This document shows, piece after piece, positions 26,202-34,756 of a stretch of 64,000 nt of DNA; within the stretch, counting starts at the first letter, position 1; every line of letters starts with the position of its first letter. A program made the position numbers and the translations under genes. The notes under the pieces were generated by a model. It saw nothing but the letters and a program-made list of their open reading frames with translations. It was not told where the DNA came from and did not search any database. The stretch lies in the NCBI GenBank assembly GCA_021847645.1, contig JAJZQG010000004.1, forward strand, positions 1 to 64,000, read 5' to 3'. The stretch is from Myxococcales bacterium (lineage in GTDB: Bacteria > Myxococcota_A > Polyangia > Polyangiales > Polyangiaceae).

Positions 26202-28184
26202 CTACTTCTCCTCGAACGCAGCCGCGGGCAGGTACTTCGCGTACGTCTGCTTCAAGTACTCGAGCCCCGCGTCGTGATCCGCCATGTACTTCAGGCGTTC
26301 CTCGAAGAACCGTAGCCTGGAGCGTGCCGCTTCGAGAATCTCGCCCCAAGTCTTCACCCAGACCGTCGCCCGAAGCGTGTCAAATCGGGTGAGCAGGCCG
26401 TCGGGCCTGTCCGACTGCCCGTGCACCTTGTCGCGGATCACGTCATCCATGTCGTTCGAGATGGCCCAGAACGACCAGCGGGTGTTCGTGGAGTGGAACC
26501 GCTCATCCTTCGCGATTGCCTGCGCGTACCGTTCGATCTGGGTCGCGACAGCCCCGTCGATCGCTACACTCGGGCGCTTGAGCTCCACGACGAGGTGTTC
26601 GCGCTCGTCCCCGTTCCGCAGCACGCGCGAGAACATCGCGTCCACGATGGCGACCGAGCCCTTGGCGTCGAGCACTGGGGCCAGATCCTCGTCGTCCGAC
26701 CGACCGATGTACTTCTTGTGCCTTCGAAGCACCTCGGTCAGGCTCTGATCGTCCACCGCGAGGGTGTACTCCTCACCAAACAGCCACGTGTGGTGGACGA
26801 GGATTCGGTGAAGTCCGCGCCGCTCGAGAAGCGCCTTCTTAAGCTCCTTGTCGAAGAGGATCTTGTCGAGTCCGGCGAGGAAATCGAGGCGGGTGCGCAC
26901 TGTCTGGGTCGAGTCGATGATGGCGGCGAGCGACGTCCGATCGACGAGATCTGCGAGTTCGGCTTGTTTTTCCGCCGGAAGGTCGACCACGGCGCGGAGG
27001 ATTTTCTGCAAGCTGCCGGGCCCGCGCTCGAGCGCCTGGCGCACCATCTGCATGGTGAACGCCTTCGTCTTCGTGTCCGTTCTGTCGAACCCCGGCAGGT
27101 GAGCGTCGATGTTGATCGCGACGACGTCGAACACCTGGCGCTCGACCCGTTCGACCGGGTCTGCGGGCGGCCCCTCGTACGGATAGGCGCCCTCCTCCTT
27201 CAAGCGCTCGATCACGCTCTTGTGCAGTTCGACCGCCCGAAGCCGGAAGTGCTCGCGCATCCGCTCCTGCGCCGTGTCGATGAGCCGCATGAATGAGGGA
27301 CTCATGTCAACGAGCGCGAGGCGGTTGCCAGCCTCGGCTGCTCGAAACGCATCGCTGCGGAGGAACGCGGTGAAATGGAACCCCGGCGCCTTGATGCCCG
27401 CCTGGCGCTCGGCGAGGGTGAACCCGGCGCCGTCGCACAGGAGCAGAAGCCTGTCGAACGGCCGTGTCCACTCGATGATCGTGAGCCTGGCCTCGATGGG
27501 CTCGCCGGTCTCGTCGGCAACCCCAGTGAGGTCGTAGTCGGCGGTGTGGGCGATGAGGGACGTGGGGTCAAGCGGCAGGCTGTCGACCGTGATGCTGACG
27601 TCCGGGTATGCCCGGAGGTACAGGGCGAAGATGCGGGTCAGCGCGTCGGCGGTCGCCTTCAGACGTAGGCGCCCCGCGAGCTCCTGGTCCAGTCCGACGA
27701 TCGAGACCTCCGTCCCTGTCCGTTGTCTCTTGGTCGGCTGCGGCTCGCCGACCTCGAACTTGCGAAGGCTCCCGCGCTCCGCGCGGATCTCGAATTCGCG
27801 GATTTCGCCATCCGCCCCGAAGGTCGTGTTCCAGGTGACGGCATTGCCAAAGCGGAATCCAGCGTATCGACCGACGCCCGCCCTGCCGTGAAGGCGTCGC
27901 TTCCGGACGCGCGAGGTAGTCGTGGCGGACTTCCACGAGCCGCCGAGGCGGCCGAAGTACGCCTGGGCGTCTTCCGGCGTGATTCCGTGCCCGTCGTCCG
28001 CAACCCGGATGGCGTCGATGACCAATAGGGGTCCGGCCCCGCGCGTGTCGAAACGAACATCAATCCGGGTGGCGTCTGCGTCCACCCCGTTCCAGATTAG
28101 CTCGGCCAGCGCCGCGGTCGGAGGCAGATTGCGGACGAGGCGTTCGTAGTGGTCCTGCTGAACTTCAACGTCGATCGTCGTCAT
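26202..28184 (-). CDS. GHKL (Hsp90/MORC-like) ATPase fused to PD-(D/E)xK-like nuclease
   Basis: 660 residues. The N-terminal 200 residues have the Bergerat ATP fold: N-box ELIWNGVDAD (Asn32), G1 box DDGHGI (63-68), and a lid GRAGVGRYAGFRFG (100-113). A long alpha/beta middle (about 210-480) resembles the S5-type and coiled parts of GHKL proteins. Near the C-terminus, VDAMFSRVLRNG followed by HLVVELKRP gives Asp515, Glu534, Lys536, the arrangement of a PD-(D/E)xK nuclease, with QIERYAQAI after it as usual. Such ATPase-nuclease fusions occur in anti-phage systems. Cytosolic. First gene of an operon with the HEPN-like protein. Function inferred; the nuclease call rests on motif only. Confidence 0.75.
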   Translation of the reverse strand: MTTIDVEVQQDHYERLVRNLPPTAALAELIWNGVDADATRIDVRFDTRGAGPLLVIDAIRVADDGHGITPEDAQAYFGRLGGSWKSATTTSRVRKRRLHGRAGVGRYAGFRFGNAVTWNTTFGADGEIREFEIRAERGSLRKFEVGEPQPTKRQRTGTEVSIVGLDQELAGRLRLKATADALTRIFALYLRAYPDVSITVDSLPLDPTSLIAHTADYDLTGVADETGEPIEARLTIIEWTRPFDRLLLLCDGAGFTLAERQAGIKAPGFHFTAFLRSDAFRAAEAGNRLALVDMSPSFMRLIDTAQERMREHFRLRAVELHKSVIERLKEEGAYPYEGPPADPVERVERQVFDVVAINIDAHLPGFDRTDTKTKAFTMQMVRQALERGPGSLQKILRAVVDLPAEKQAELADLVDRTSLAAIIDSTQTVRTRLDFLAGLDKILFDKELKKALLERRGLHRILVHHTWLFGEEYTLAVDDQSLTEVLRRHKKYIGRSDDEDLAPVLDAKGSVAIVDAMFSRVLRNGDEREHLVVELKRPSVAIDGAVATQIERYAQAIAKDERFHSTNTRWSFWAISNDMDDVIRDKVHGQSDRPDGLLTRFDTLRATVWVKTWGEILEAARSRLRFFEERLKYMADHDAGLEYLKQTYAKYLPAAAFEEK

Positions 28185-28450
28185 GAGCCGTTCCCGTAGC
28201 TGGCCGTCGTCGCTTGCGATGGCGGTACTCTACAGCCCGATCGTGCGCGATGACAGTCTGGATCCACCCGCACTGTTCGCCCTCCGCGCGATTCAGCCCC
28301 TGCAACGCGCTCGCCCCGGTGCAGTAGCCGAGACCGCGTGCTATTCCATTGCTCGACGAGGCTCCGACAGCCCTGAGACCTTCCAGGTCGCTGGAGCATG
28401 GGACGAGGCCCCGCTTCTTCCCGGCGGTCGATCTTCTACGGTGGTCGGCG

Positions 28451-28672
28451 ATGATGCTCTGCAAGCACCACTTCTTGTACGAACGGCGGATCCCCGGCTC
28501 TAACGGAGCGGTCTGGCTTCATGATGAGGAGCGGTGCGGGTTTCTGATGTCGCTTCCCGAGCCGCACCTCACGGCGGCCCGGGAGATGATGTCGCTGGCC
28601 GCCGACGGGGGCTCTACACCCATCCGATGCGACTTCCGCGGCCAGCCCCCGTGCCCATACTACGAGCCGTAG
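28451..28672 (+). CDS. Possible small protein, 73 residues, Cys-containing
   Basis: MMLCKHHFLYERRIPG then HDEERCGFLMSLPEPHLTAAREMMSLAADGG, ending CDFRGQPPCPYYEP. Composition is protein-like and unlike the shadow frames around it, with four Cys that might bind metal. A moderate GGTGG lies before the start. It is surrounded by oppositely directed genes and lies between 28185 and 28763, where no other gene is seen. Not recognised; it may not be real. Confidence 0.4.
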   Translation: MMLCKHHFLYERRIPGSNGAVWLHDEERCGFLMSLPEPHLTAAREMMSLAADGGSTPIRCDFRGQPPCPYYEP

Positions 28673-28763
28673 TCGTCCCCGTTGGGGCACTTTTGGAAAG
28701 GCGGCACCGCGCAGAGACCCGCCGCCCCCTCGTCGACTCGCCGCGTCCGGTCCCGCCGACCGG

Positions 28764-29780
28764 CTACGTCCAAATCCACCGCGCCCAAGCGTCGTCGGCT
28801 ACCACCCGAAGGACCTCGAACGGACCCTCGAACTTCACGAATGCGTGCGCGGACTGCTGCTCGACTGCAACTCGCACCGGGGCGACGGCAAGGTCAACGG
28901 CGTCGACCAGACCCTTCACTCGCCCAAGGAGCGTTTCTGCGTCGAAGTACGCTTCGAGGCGCGCCTCGCCTCCCCTTTTAGGGGCGGCGAAGCTCACGAA
29001 GTCGGCGTGCCTCACCCATTCCAGAAGGTCACGAAGGCCAGCCACGGCATCGAGGCGAGTACAGACCTCCTGCCGAGTCTGTTCGTCCGACGCGGGTGGC
29101 CGCCCAGGAATCTCGAACGAAGGCCCTCGCTTGCGAACGTACACGCGCAGAACACGTAGGACATTGCGGCCGAGGGGAGTGACCTCGGGGATAGGCTTCC
29201 CAGCGCCACCGGCCCCTGCCAAGGGTTCCGGGTTCAGTCGCAGGCAGCCGGACGATACCAGCACGTCACCGTTGGGCATTCGTTTCCAGAGCTGATAGAC
29301 CTCGTCGCGCTCGCGGTGCCCGCCCGCGTTCCCGATCAGCTCGAAGCCGAAGAGAGCGCGGACGTCGGCGGGATCGAGCTGACGTAGCGTTCTCTCGACC
29401 CTCGCCTTCTGCTCGATCGTCAACGTCGGGTCCACGATGCCGGCATCCGCCGCTGCGAGCATCTCCCTCCGCTCCGCAATGGCCTCGCGAATCGACTCAT
29501 ACACGAAGTTGTCCCACACCCGATACAACTGCGGGTCGTCCGCTTGGACGTCGATTTTCGAGCCGAGGTCCGCGATTCGAGCCCCGAGATCCACCACCGT
29601 CTCCTCGAGCCAGAACAGTTTCCGCACGACGTGATCGCGCCGCTCGAGCTCCCACGCATCGCGGAGTCGGGCATCGTTCGATTCCAGGAACTGCGTCATC
29701 GCGGCGACGAGCCGTTTGACTCCGAACCTGAACAGGGCTCCGCCCGCGAGTTTCGCAACGACAATCTCGGCTCCGCTCAT
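28764..29780 (-). CDS. Hypothetical protein, 338 residues, N-terminal hydrophobic segment
   Basis: Start at 29780 (MSGAEIVVAKLAGGALFRFGVKRL); an open frame further upstream runs into the IS21-side sequence and is not protein-like. The first 35 residues are an amphipathic or hydrophobic helix with Arg. A helical region with ELERRDHVVRKLFWLEETVVDLGARIADL follows (possible coiled coil), then a winged-helix-like block EVYQLWKRMPNGDVL, RLNPEPLAG, and ITPLGRNVLRVL, typical of a helix-turn-helix 'TplG..l' pattern. The family is not recognised. The IS21 element and its host repeat lie just upstream, so its native promoter may have been changed by the insertion. Confidence 0.75.
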   Translation of the reverse strand: MSGAEIVVAKLAGGALFRFGVKRLVAAMTQFLESNDARLRDAWELERRDHVVRKLFWLEETVVDLGARIADLGSKIDVQADDPQLYRVWDNFVYESIREAIAERREMLAAADAGIVDPTLTIEQKARVERTLRQLDPADVRALFGFELIGNAGGHRERDEVYQLWKRMPNGDVLVSSGCLRLNPEPLAGAGGAGKPIPEVTPLGRNVLRVLRVYVRKRGPSFEIPGRPPASDEQTRQEVCTRLDAVAGLRDLLEWVRHADFVSFAAPKRGGEARLEAYFDAETLLGRVKGLVDAVDLAVAPVRVAVEQQSAHAFVKFEGPFEVLRVVADDAWARWIWT

Positions 29781-29929
29781 GGACGAGCTTGTACCACGCC
29801 GTCGCGGGTGTGTGGCATGACCCCGATTTCGTTGACACCTCGACACACCCGATTTGGGTGGAATCTGGCACGGGACATGGCGCCCCGAGGCGCGCGTCGC
29901 ATCACCAGAGTGCGTATTCCGGCCCACCT

Positions 29930-30020
29930 GGGCGCTCAGTCCGACGGCACCTGGGCACGCGTTCCGACCACCTGGGCACCCGTTCCGACCAACCTGGGCG
30001 CTCGAGCCCAGGTCGGAGCG
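29930..30020. repeat. IS21 left-end multiple terminal repeats
   Basis: Three to four copies of an about 21-bp motif containing CACCTGGGC and CGTTCCGAC follow the terminal sequence. IS21-type elements carry several transposase-binding repeats inside each end; these match the right-end array in inverted orientation, though here the copies have diverged. Confidence 0.85.
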
Positions 30021-30079
30021 TAGCGACGAGCTCCCGTCTTGGTGTCGGAGCGAAGCGACGCTCGGGTGGTCAGCCCCTG

Positions 30080-30838
30080 TCACTTCGCCGTATTGGTTCC
30101 GCCGTCACCCAGTCCTTTCGTCTTCCTGATGGAGGGTCCTTTGATCGACAGCACGTGCGCGTTGTGCACCACGCGGTCGCAGATGGCGTCCGCGACGGTA
30201 GGGTCTTCCAGCGACTCGTGCCAACTTTTAGTAGGTAGTTGAGAGGTGATGACCGTCGAGGATTTGTCGTACCGATCCTCGAGCACCTCGAGCAGGTCTC
30301 GACGCTCGGAGTCCTTGAGCGGAGCGATGAGGAAGTCGTCCAAGACCAGCACGTGGGTCTGCGCGAGCCGGTTGAGGGTGGTGACGTAGGAGCCGTCGGC
30401 ACGCGCCACCGCGAGTTCTTGCAGCAGTCGGGGGACGCGGGTGCGCAAGGCGCGGAAGCCCGCGCGGCACGCGGCGTGGGCCAGAGCGGCGCCCAGGTAG
30501 CTCTTGCCCGTGCCGGTGGATCCAACCACGATGACGTTCTGCTTGGCGCGTACCCAGCCGCAGCCCGCCAGTGCACGCATGGCGCTCTTGTCGACCCCGC
30601 GTCCCGGTGTGCAGTAGACGTCCTCCATGCACGCGCTCATGCCGAGCTTGGCCTGCTTGATGCGCCCGGCCAGGCGACGGTTCTGACGGTCCGTCCACTC
30701 CCGGTCGACGATCAGCGCGATACTGTCTTCGAAGGACATGGCGGCGAAGCCGGGCTGTTCTGCCATCTCCCGCAGCGATTGCGCCATGACCTTGAGGTTG
30801 AGTTGAAGAAGCTTCTGGATGGTCTCTTCGAGAATCAT
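30080..30838 (-). CDS. istB: IS21 helper ATPase IstB
   Basis: 252 residues. IstB is a DnaA/DnaC-like AAA+ ATPase that loads and directs the IstA transposase to target DNA. Visible: N-terminal helical domain (ETIQKLLQLNLKVMAQSLREMAEQ), Walker A GSTGTGKS, Walker B LVLDDF, sensor-1 region VITSQLP, and an Arg-rich helix. The start at 30838 was preferred over a GTG two codons earlier. Length is normal, with no frameshift, so the gene should be active. It lies 55 bp downstream of istA. Confidence 0.95.
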   Translation of the reverse strand: MILEETIQKLLQLNLKVMAQSLREMAEQPGFAAMSFEDSIALIVDREWTDRQNRRLAGRIKQAKLGMSACMEDVYCTPGRGVDKSAMRALAGCGWVRAKQNVIVVGSTGTGKSYLGAALAHAACRAGFRALRTRVPRLLQELAVARADGSYVTTLNRLAQTHVLVLDDFLIAPLKDSERRDLLEVLEDRYDKSSTVITSQLPTKSWHESLEDPTVADAICDRVVHNAHVLSIKGPSIRKTKGLGDGGTNTAK

Positions 30839-30893
30839 ACACACCTCTATTCGCTTGGCGCGCTCCGATATCGAATACCACGTAAGCCATCAA

Positions 30894-32660
30894 TCAATTC
30901 GTATACCGATTCACGTGCAAGTCGACGATCGGTAGCTGCAGTTCGGCATCTTCCTGACGAATGTCATCTGGCGGGTAGTGTTCCGAGATGGCAGTCGGCG
31001 ACAGTGGCTCCGTCGGAGTGTGCCCCGATGACGCCTTGTCATGCGCGGGTGGACTGGCCATCTCTATCTGGCAGTCGGCGATCATGGACTCGTGCTGCTC
31101 GCCCCGATCGTAGTAGCTGCCTCCGCGAATGTTCTCGTGTACAACGGGCTTGGTCGTCGGCTCTTGGGAGGCGGCAATCTTCTCGAGACCATTCTTCAAT
31201 ATCGCCTCGACGCACTTGCGCGTCGGTGCCCCGATCTCGAGCGCTCGTCGACACGCCGCCTCCATTCGATCATGACCGAAGCGCTTGCCCATGCGGAACA
31301 ACGCCAGGCACGAGCGATACCCGACCTCCGGGTGAGCGTACTGCGCCAGCAACTTGCGCGTCAGCTCCTGGCTGTGCGGCCCGATCGTGCCCGCCCATCG
31401 GATCATGCGCTCTGGCGGCCATTCGCCGTAGTCCTGGTGCGACTTGGGCCGGTGCTCCTTGCAGGTAGTTGCCGTGCCTCGCGGGCCGTAGCTGCGAGAG
31501 TGGCAGGCGACGCGTTGCCCGCCGTGGAAGGCCTCGACGCTGGTGCGCGTGGCGCGGAATTCCACCTTGTGACATGCCAGCGCACACGGCACGGAGTAGA
31601 GCCGGTGGTCGTACTCGAAGTGGTAGTCGATGTTGACGCCGACCTGGCCCCACTCCGCCAGCTCGTAGCGCCGGGCCGGCAGCTGCCTCATCGCCGGCCG
31701 GTCGATGCTCTCGAAGGCCGATCGTCGACAGCCCTCGAGCTTCTTGAAGGGGCGGGTGTTCAAGTCCTCGAGCAACTCGGCGATCGCCGAGTTCAGCTCC
31801 TCGAGGCTGAAAAAGGTGCGGTTGCGCAGCCGCGCCAGAATCCAGCGCTGCGCTACCAGCACTCCTCCCTCGACCTTCGCCTTGTCCTTGGGCTTTCGCG
31901 GACGCGCCGGGATCAACCCGATGCCGTAGTGCTGCGCCATCTCGATGTACGTCGCTGTCATTCCCGGGTCGTAGCGATCGGGCCGGGCGACCGCGCTCCG
32001 CAGCTGATCGGGCACGACGATCGCCGGCACGCAGCCGAAGTACTCGAAGCCCCGCACGTGCGAGCCCACGAAGTCGGGCAACGTCTGCGTGCGCGTGACC
32101 TCCGCGTAGGTGTAGTTGCTGGCCCCCAACACCATGACGAACAGCTCGACCTGCTGCACTTCGCCCGAGCTTGGATCGACGATCACCGGCTTCTTGCCGG
32201 AATAGTCGACGAACGCCTTGTCGCCGGCCAGATGCACCTGCCGCATTGACGGGTGCAGCCGCTTGACGAAGCCCCGATACAGCTCGCAGAACTGGCTGTA
32301 TTGGTAGGCCCGCTTGCCGTCGGCGGCCCGGCTGACGGCTTGCTGGTACTCGAGCCACAACAGCTGCAACGTGACCCCAGGACGCTTGAGCTCCTTGTGC
32401 ACCCACTGCATGTCGATCGGCGCCCTGGCCGCGGGCTCGTTGCGGTTGATGAGCTTGAACAGCCGGGCCTCCAGCTCGGCGTCGCTCAGCGTCTGCGCCG
32501 TCTCCCAGTCCAGCCCCGCCTCGCGCGCCCGGCACAGGTACTCGCCTACCGCGCCTTTCGACATCCCGACCGCAGCCGCGATCTCGCGCTGGCTGCACCG
32601 GCTCACGCTCCTGAGTCTGAGAACTTCCTTGATTTGTCGCATCGAATGTCGCTCCGACAT
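30894..32660 (-). CDS. istA: IS21 transposase IstA
   Basis: 588 residues, longer than the 400-520 usual for IstA because of a 90-residue C-terminal tail. The N-terminus has an HTH (QREIAAAVGMSKGAVGEYL). The DDE catalytic core shows Asp in DKAFVDYSGKKP, Asp in IVVPDQLRSAV, and Glu in KAKVEGGVL. A beta-barrel-like region and helices follow. IstA cuts and joins the element's ends with IstB. The frame is unbroken. It is the first of two element genes, both read toward the left end. Confidence 0.95.
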   Translation of the reverse strand: MSERHSMRQIKEVLRLRSVSRCSQREIAAAVGMSKGAVGEYLCRAREAGLDWETAQTLSDAELEARLFKLINRNEPAARAPIDMQWVHKELKRPGVTLQLLWLEYQQAVSRAADGKRAYQYSQFCELYRGFVKRLHPSMRQVHLAGDKAFVDYSGKKPVIVDPSSGEVQQVELFVMVLGASNYTYAEVTRTQTLPDFVGSHVRGFEYFGCVPAIVVPDQLRSAVARPDRYDPGMTATYIEMAQHYGIGLIPARPRKPKDKAKVEGGVLVAQRWILARLRNRTFFSLEELNSAIAELLEDLNTRPFKKLEGCRRSAFESIDRPAMRQLPARRYELAEWGQVGVNIDYHFEYDHRLYSVPCALACHKVEFRATRTSVEAFHGGQRVACHSRSYGPRGTATTCKEHRPKSHQDYGEWPPERMIRWAGTIGPHSQELTRKLLAQYAHPEVGYRSCLALFRMGKRFGHDRMEAACRRALEIGAPTRKCVEAILKNGLEKIAASQEPTTKPVVHENIRGGSYYDRGEQHESMIADCQIEMASPPAHDKASSGHTPTEPLSPTAISEHYPPDDIRQEDAELQLPIVDLHVNRYTN

Positions 32661-32829
32661 GGCCTGCTCGCGCCCCGGGGGCTGTCGAGAGGCTCAGTTT
32701 CGTCACGACCATCCGCGCGCTTCCGCTCCGACAAGCACGCCGCGGGACCAGCCCGCGACGATCTCAACCTGGGACGTGGCGCCATAAGCGCCATCGCCGC
32801 CCGCTTCGTCAACCACGCCGCCCCCGGCT

Positions 32830-32976
32830 GCCCAGGTGCTCCGGAACGGCGCCCAGGTGCTCCGGAACGGCGCCCAGGTGCTCCGGAACGGCGCCCAGGT
32901 GCTCCGGAACGGCGCCCAGGTGCTCCGGAACGGCGCCCAGGTGCTCCGGAACGCTGCCCAGGTCACGCCGGAATGG
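32830..32976. repeat. IS21 right-end multiple terminal repeats
   Basis: Six 21-bp units begin at 32830, 32851, 32872, 32893, 32914 and 32935 (first five identical, sixth differing at the last bases), then diverged copies at about 32956, 32976 and 33000. Each holds GCCCAGGTGCTCCGG. They lie upstream of istA and are the transposase-binding repeats of the IS21 end. Adjacent units have no spacers, so this is not a CRISPR array. Confidence 0.93.
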
Positions 32977-33256
32977 GTGCCCAGGTCAAATCGGAATCAG
33001 TGCCCAGGTGCGTCCGGAATACGCAACCAGAGCCCGTGATGGTCGGCAATGTTCGCAGCGCTACGCTTCGGCTTGGGCGCGTTCGGCCACGTGCACACGC
33101 ATCGCCCTTGATGGTGGGGATTTCGCGCCGCTTCCGGGCGTGATCACCTGTCAAGCAAATCGGGGTCACGCCACTTTTTTTGAGGGCCCTGGGCCCGTTC
33201 CTCCCGTCAGGTTCGGGCTTGGGCTCGGGATGCTGGTGCACCGCGAGGCTCGTCGT

Positions 33257-33535
33257 CTAGCCGAGGAGTTTCCGAAGTCTGGTGGCGCGGTCGATCATGA
33301 CCGTCGCCGGCTCCCCCGTTCCGCCTCGGCTCACCTTGGCGCGTGCGTACCGCTCGCGGAGCTCCGCGGCCTGCGTCTCCAGGTGCTCGGCGAGCTGCAG
33401 TGCCTCGGCTCGGATCGCCTGGCGCAGGACATCTGCCGGCATGAGGCGGTTGATTTCAGCCATGAGCTTGAGCGCTTCGGCCTCAGGCTCGGTCAGGCGG
33501 ACTTCGAATCGGACGTTCTTGAGTTCGGGTGACAT
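33257..33535 (-). CDS. Small ribbon-helix-helix-like regulator
   Basis: 92 residues from the ATG at 33535, chosen because a palindromic operator-like region immediately precedes it. The N-terminus MSPELKNVRFEVRLTEPEAEALKLMAEINRLMPADVLRQAIRAEALQLAEHLE has the strand-helix-helix shape (VRFEVRLT, then two helices) of ribbon-helix-helix DNA-binding proteins; the rest is a long charged helix that may be an oligomerisation tail. Such proteins act as plasmid or toxin-antitoxin autoregulators. No toxin partner is clear next to it. The mobile repeat element ends 80 bp downstream. Confidence 0.6.
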   Translation of the reverse strand: MSPELKNVRFEVRLTEPEAEALKLMAEINRLMPADVLRQAIRAEALQLAEHLETQAAELRERYARAKVSRGGTGEPATVMIDRATRLRKLLG

Positions 33536-33567
33536 ACGTACAACGTACGTGCGGTGAACGTGCACGT
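33536..33567. promoter_or_regulatory. Palindromic operator-like sites before the RHH gene
   Basis: A perfect inverted repeat ACGTAC-AAC-GTACGT spans 33536-33550, directly against the ATG at 33533-33535. A second, perfect 10-bp palindrome ACGTGCACGT lies at 33558-33567. Two ACGT-type sites eight bases apart upstream of a ribbon-helix-helix-like gene are what autoregulation by that protein would need. Binding is inferred. The same region is the upstream flank of the DUF4145 gene on the plus strand. Confidence 0.6.
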
Positions 33568-33744
33568 CAACCCCCTCGCCAACGTCACCCGAACGGTTCG
33601 GCGGATCGCGGAGCGCCGGCACGCTGAAGCACATGCAGCCGATCGGCACGTTGACCGACCGCCGCCTGCACATGCCACTTGACGGCGGACAATCCGAACG
33701 CATCCAATTCGCTGAACAACTGCGAGGCGCAGGAAGGAGACCCA

Positions 33745-34443
33745 ATGGAAGCCGTGAGCATGACTTGTCCGAGCTGCGGCGTAGCGATAAGCGCAGAGTG
33801 GTACTTCGGGGTGTTCGGTCCGTTGAGCCCGCCAGGGGGCGGCCCGGCCCCCCTCTCGCGGGCGAAGTCCATGCTCACGTATCGGTACTTGGTTTGTCCC
33901 GCGTGCCGCGAGCACGTCGTCCGGATATGCGAACGGGTCTTTCGTCCCCCGGTAGCCGTGCAGGGCGTTCCGGAGGTGGAGGAGAGGGACCTTGGAGTCT
34001 GTTATCCGCGGGCGTCGGGCCGCAAGCCGCTGCCGAACGAGGTGACGAATCCAAACCTGAGGCAGGACTACCAGGAAGCCGCGTTGGTCCTGCGGGACAG
34101 CCCTCGGGCTAGCGCCGCGCTCAGCCGTCGGTGCCTGCAGTTCATGCTCCGCCAGTACGGGGGCGTGAAGCCAGGGAGTCTTGCGAGCGAAATCCTCGAG
34201 GTGTTGCCGAGGCTGCCTGGCTACATCGGTCCCATGCTCGAGGCGGTTCGGCTGGCGGGGAATCTTGCTGCACATCCCATGTTCGACAAGGCGACCGGGA
34301 TCGTCGTGGACGTGGAGCCGGACGAGGCGGAGCATCTTCTCGACCTTCTGGACCTGCTCATCGACCACTACATCGTCGCTCCCGCAAAGGGACACGCGGT
34401 GCAAGCGAAGATCAACGGGAAGTACAAGAACGCGAAGAAATAG
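33745..34443 (+). CDS. DUF4145 domain protein (HEPN-like) with N-terminal zinc ribbon
   Basis: 232 residues from the ATG at 33745, which has an excellent ribosome site (AGGAAGGAGA). The N-terminus has CPSCG and, 45 residues on, CPAC, a zinc-ribbon arrangement. The C-terminal DUF4145 domain shows its hallmark LRDSPRASAALSRRCLQFML, followed by AVRLAGNLAAHP, where Arg-x-x-x-Asn...His mirrors the HEPN motif. DUF4145 proteins are often found in restriction-modification and other defence loci and can fuse to nuclease subunits; their biochemical action is mostly unknown. Here the gene stands alone on the plus strand, 70 bp before a small gene. Confidence 0.85.
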   Translation: MEAVSMTCPSCGVAISAEWYFGVFGPLSPPGGGPAPLSRAKSMLTYRYLVCPACREHVVRICERVFRPPVAVQGVPEVEERDLGVCYPRASGRKPLPNEVTNPNLRQDYQEAALVLRDSPRASAALSRRCLQFMLRQYGGVKPGSLASEILEVLPRLPGYIGPMLEAVRLAGNLAAHPMFDKATGIVVDVEPDEAEHLLDLLDLLIDHYIVAPAKGHAVQAKINGKYKNAKK

Positions 34444-34513
34444 GGCTCGCCAACGCGCACTCGACGCGGAAGCCCCGGCCGAGCCGCACAAGTAGCTTCG
34501 GAGGTAGAGGGAC

Positions 34514-34756
34514 ATGGCATATGTGCGTTGCTGGAAAGTGAAGCGTCAGGATATCGGGTGCCTTGAATTCGACGGTGGAAGGGCCGAGAACTTCGACAAC
34601 GTCGACACCTATGTTGACCGCCTCGAAAAGCCCAACGTGTCATTGGTCGCCGCCTCAGATGGCGGGTTGTTGCTGTTCGTCGTTGCGGAGCGCCTTAAGG
34701 ATCTCAAGCCCGCGCCCTACATCGCCGGCCAGCACGGTCGAAGCAAGCGGGCCTGA
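34514..34756 (+). CDS. Hypothetical protein, 80 residues
   Basis: Start ATG at 34514 sits 8 bases after GGAGGTAGAGG, so translation is likely. The sequence MAYVRCWKVKRQDIGCLEFDGGRAENFDNVDTYVDRLEK-PN-VSLVAASDGGLLLFVVAERLKDL is a plausible small alpha/beta protein. The family is not recognised. It lies 70 bp after the DUF4145 gene on the same strand and may share its transcript. Confidence 0.7.
   Translation: MAYVRCWKVKRQDIGCLEFDGGRAENFDNVDTYVDRLEKPNVSLVAASDGGLLLFVVAERLKDLKPAPYIAGQHGRSKRA

Larger units (their letters stand above)
29911..33025 (-). mobile_element. IS21-family insertion sequence, complete, 3115 bp
   Basis: Both ends carry the same terminal sequence inverted: TGCGTATTCCGG at 29911-29922, and its complement ending at 33025; similarity continues inward with CACCTGGGC. 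The ends are TG...CA as usual for the family. The 7 bases ACCAGAG occur on both sides (29904-29910 and 33026-33032), a target duplication in the 4-8 bp range known for IS21. Inside are intact istA and istB, and arrays of about 21-bp terminal repeats at each end. The intact duplication suggests a recent, simple insertion. Confidence 0.95.
29812..33174. mobile_element. Short inverted-repeat element (MITE-like) that hosts the IS21 copy
   Basis: A 29-bp repeat at 29812-29840 recurs inverted at 33146-33174 with 5 mismatches (shared core TGACCCCGATTT then TTGACA). If the IS21 copy and one target duplicate are removed, the two ends are only about 240 bp apart and no transposase remains between them. 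This is the structure of a MITE or a badly shrunken insertion sequence. No clear flanking target duplication could be picked out by eye. Confidence 0.6.

Noticed and set aside
32830-32976. Direct 21-bp repeats resembling a CRISPR array
   Set aside because: There are no spacers, and they lie within the IS21 end with matching inverted copies at the other end.
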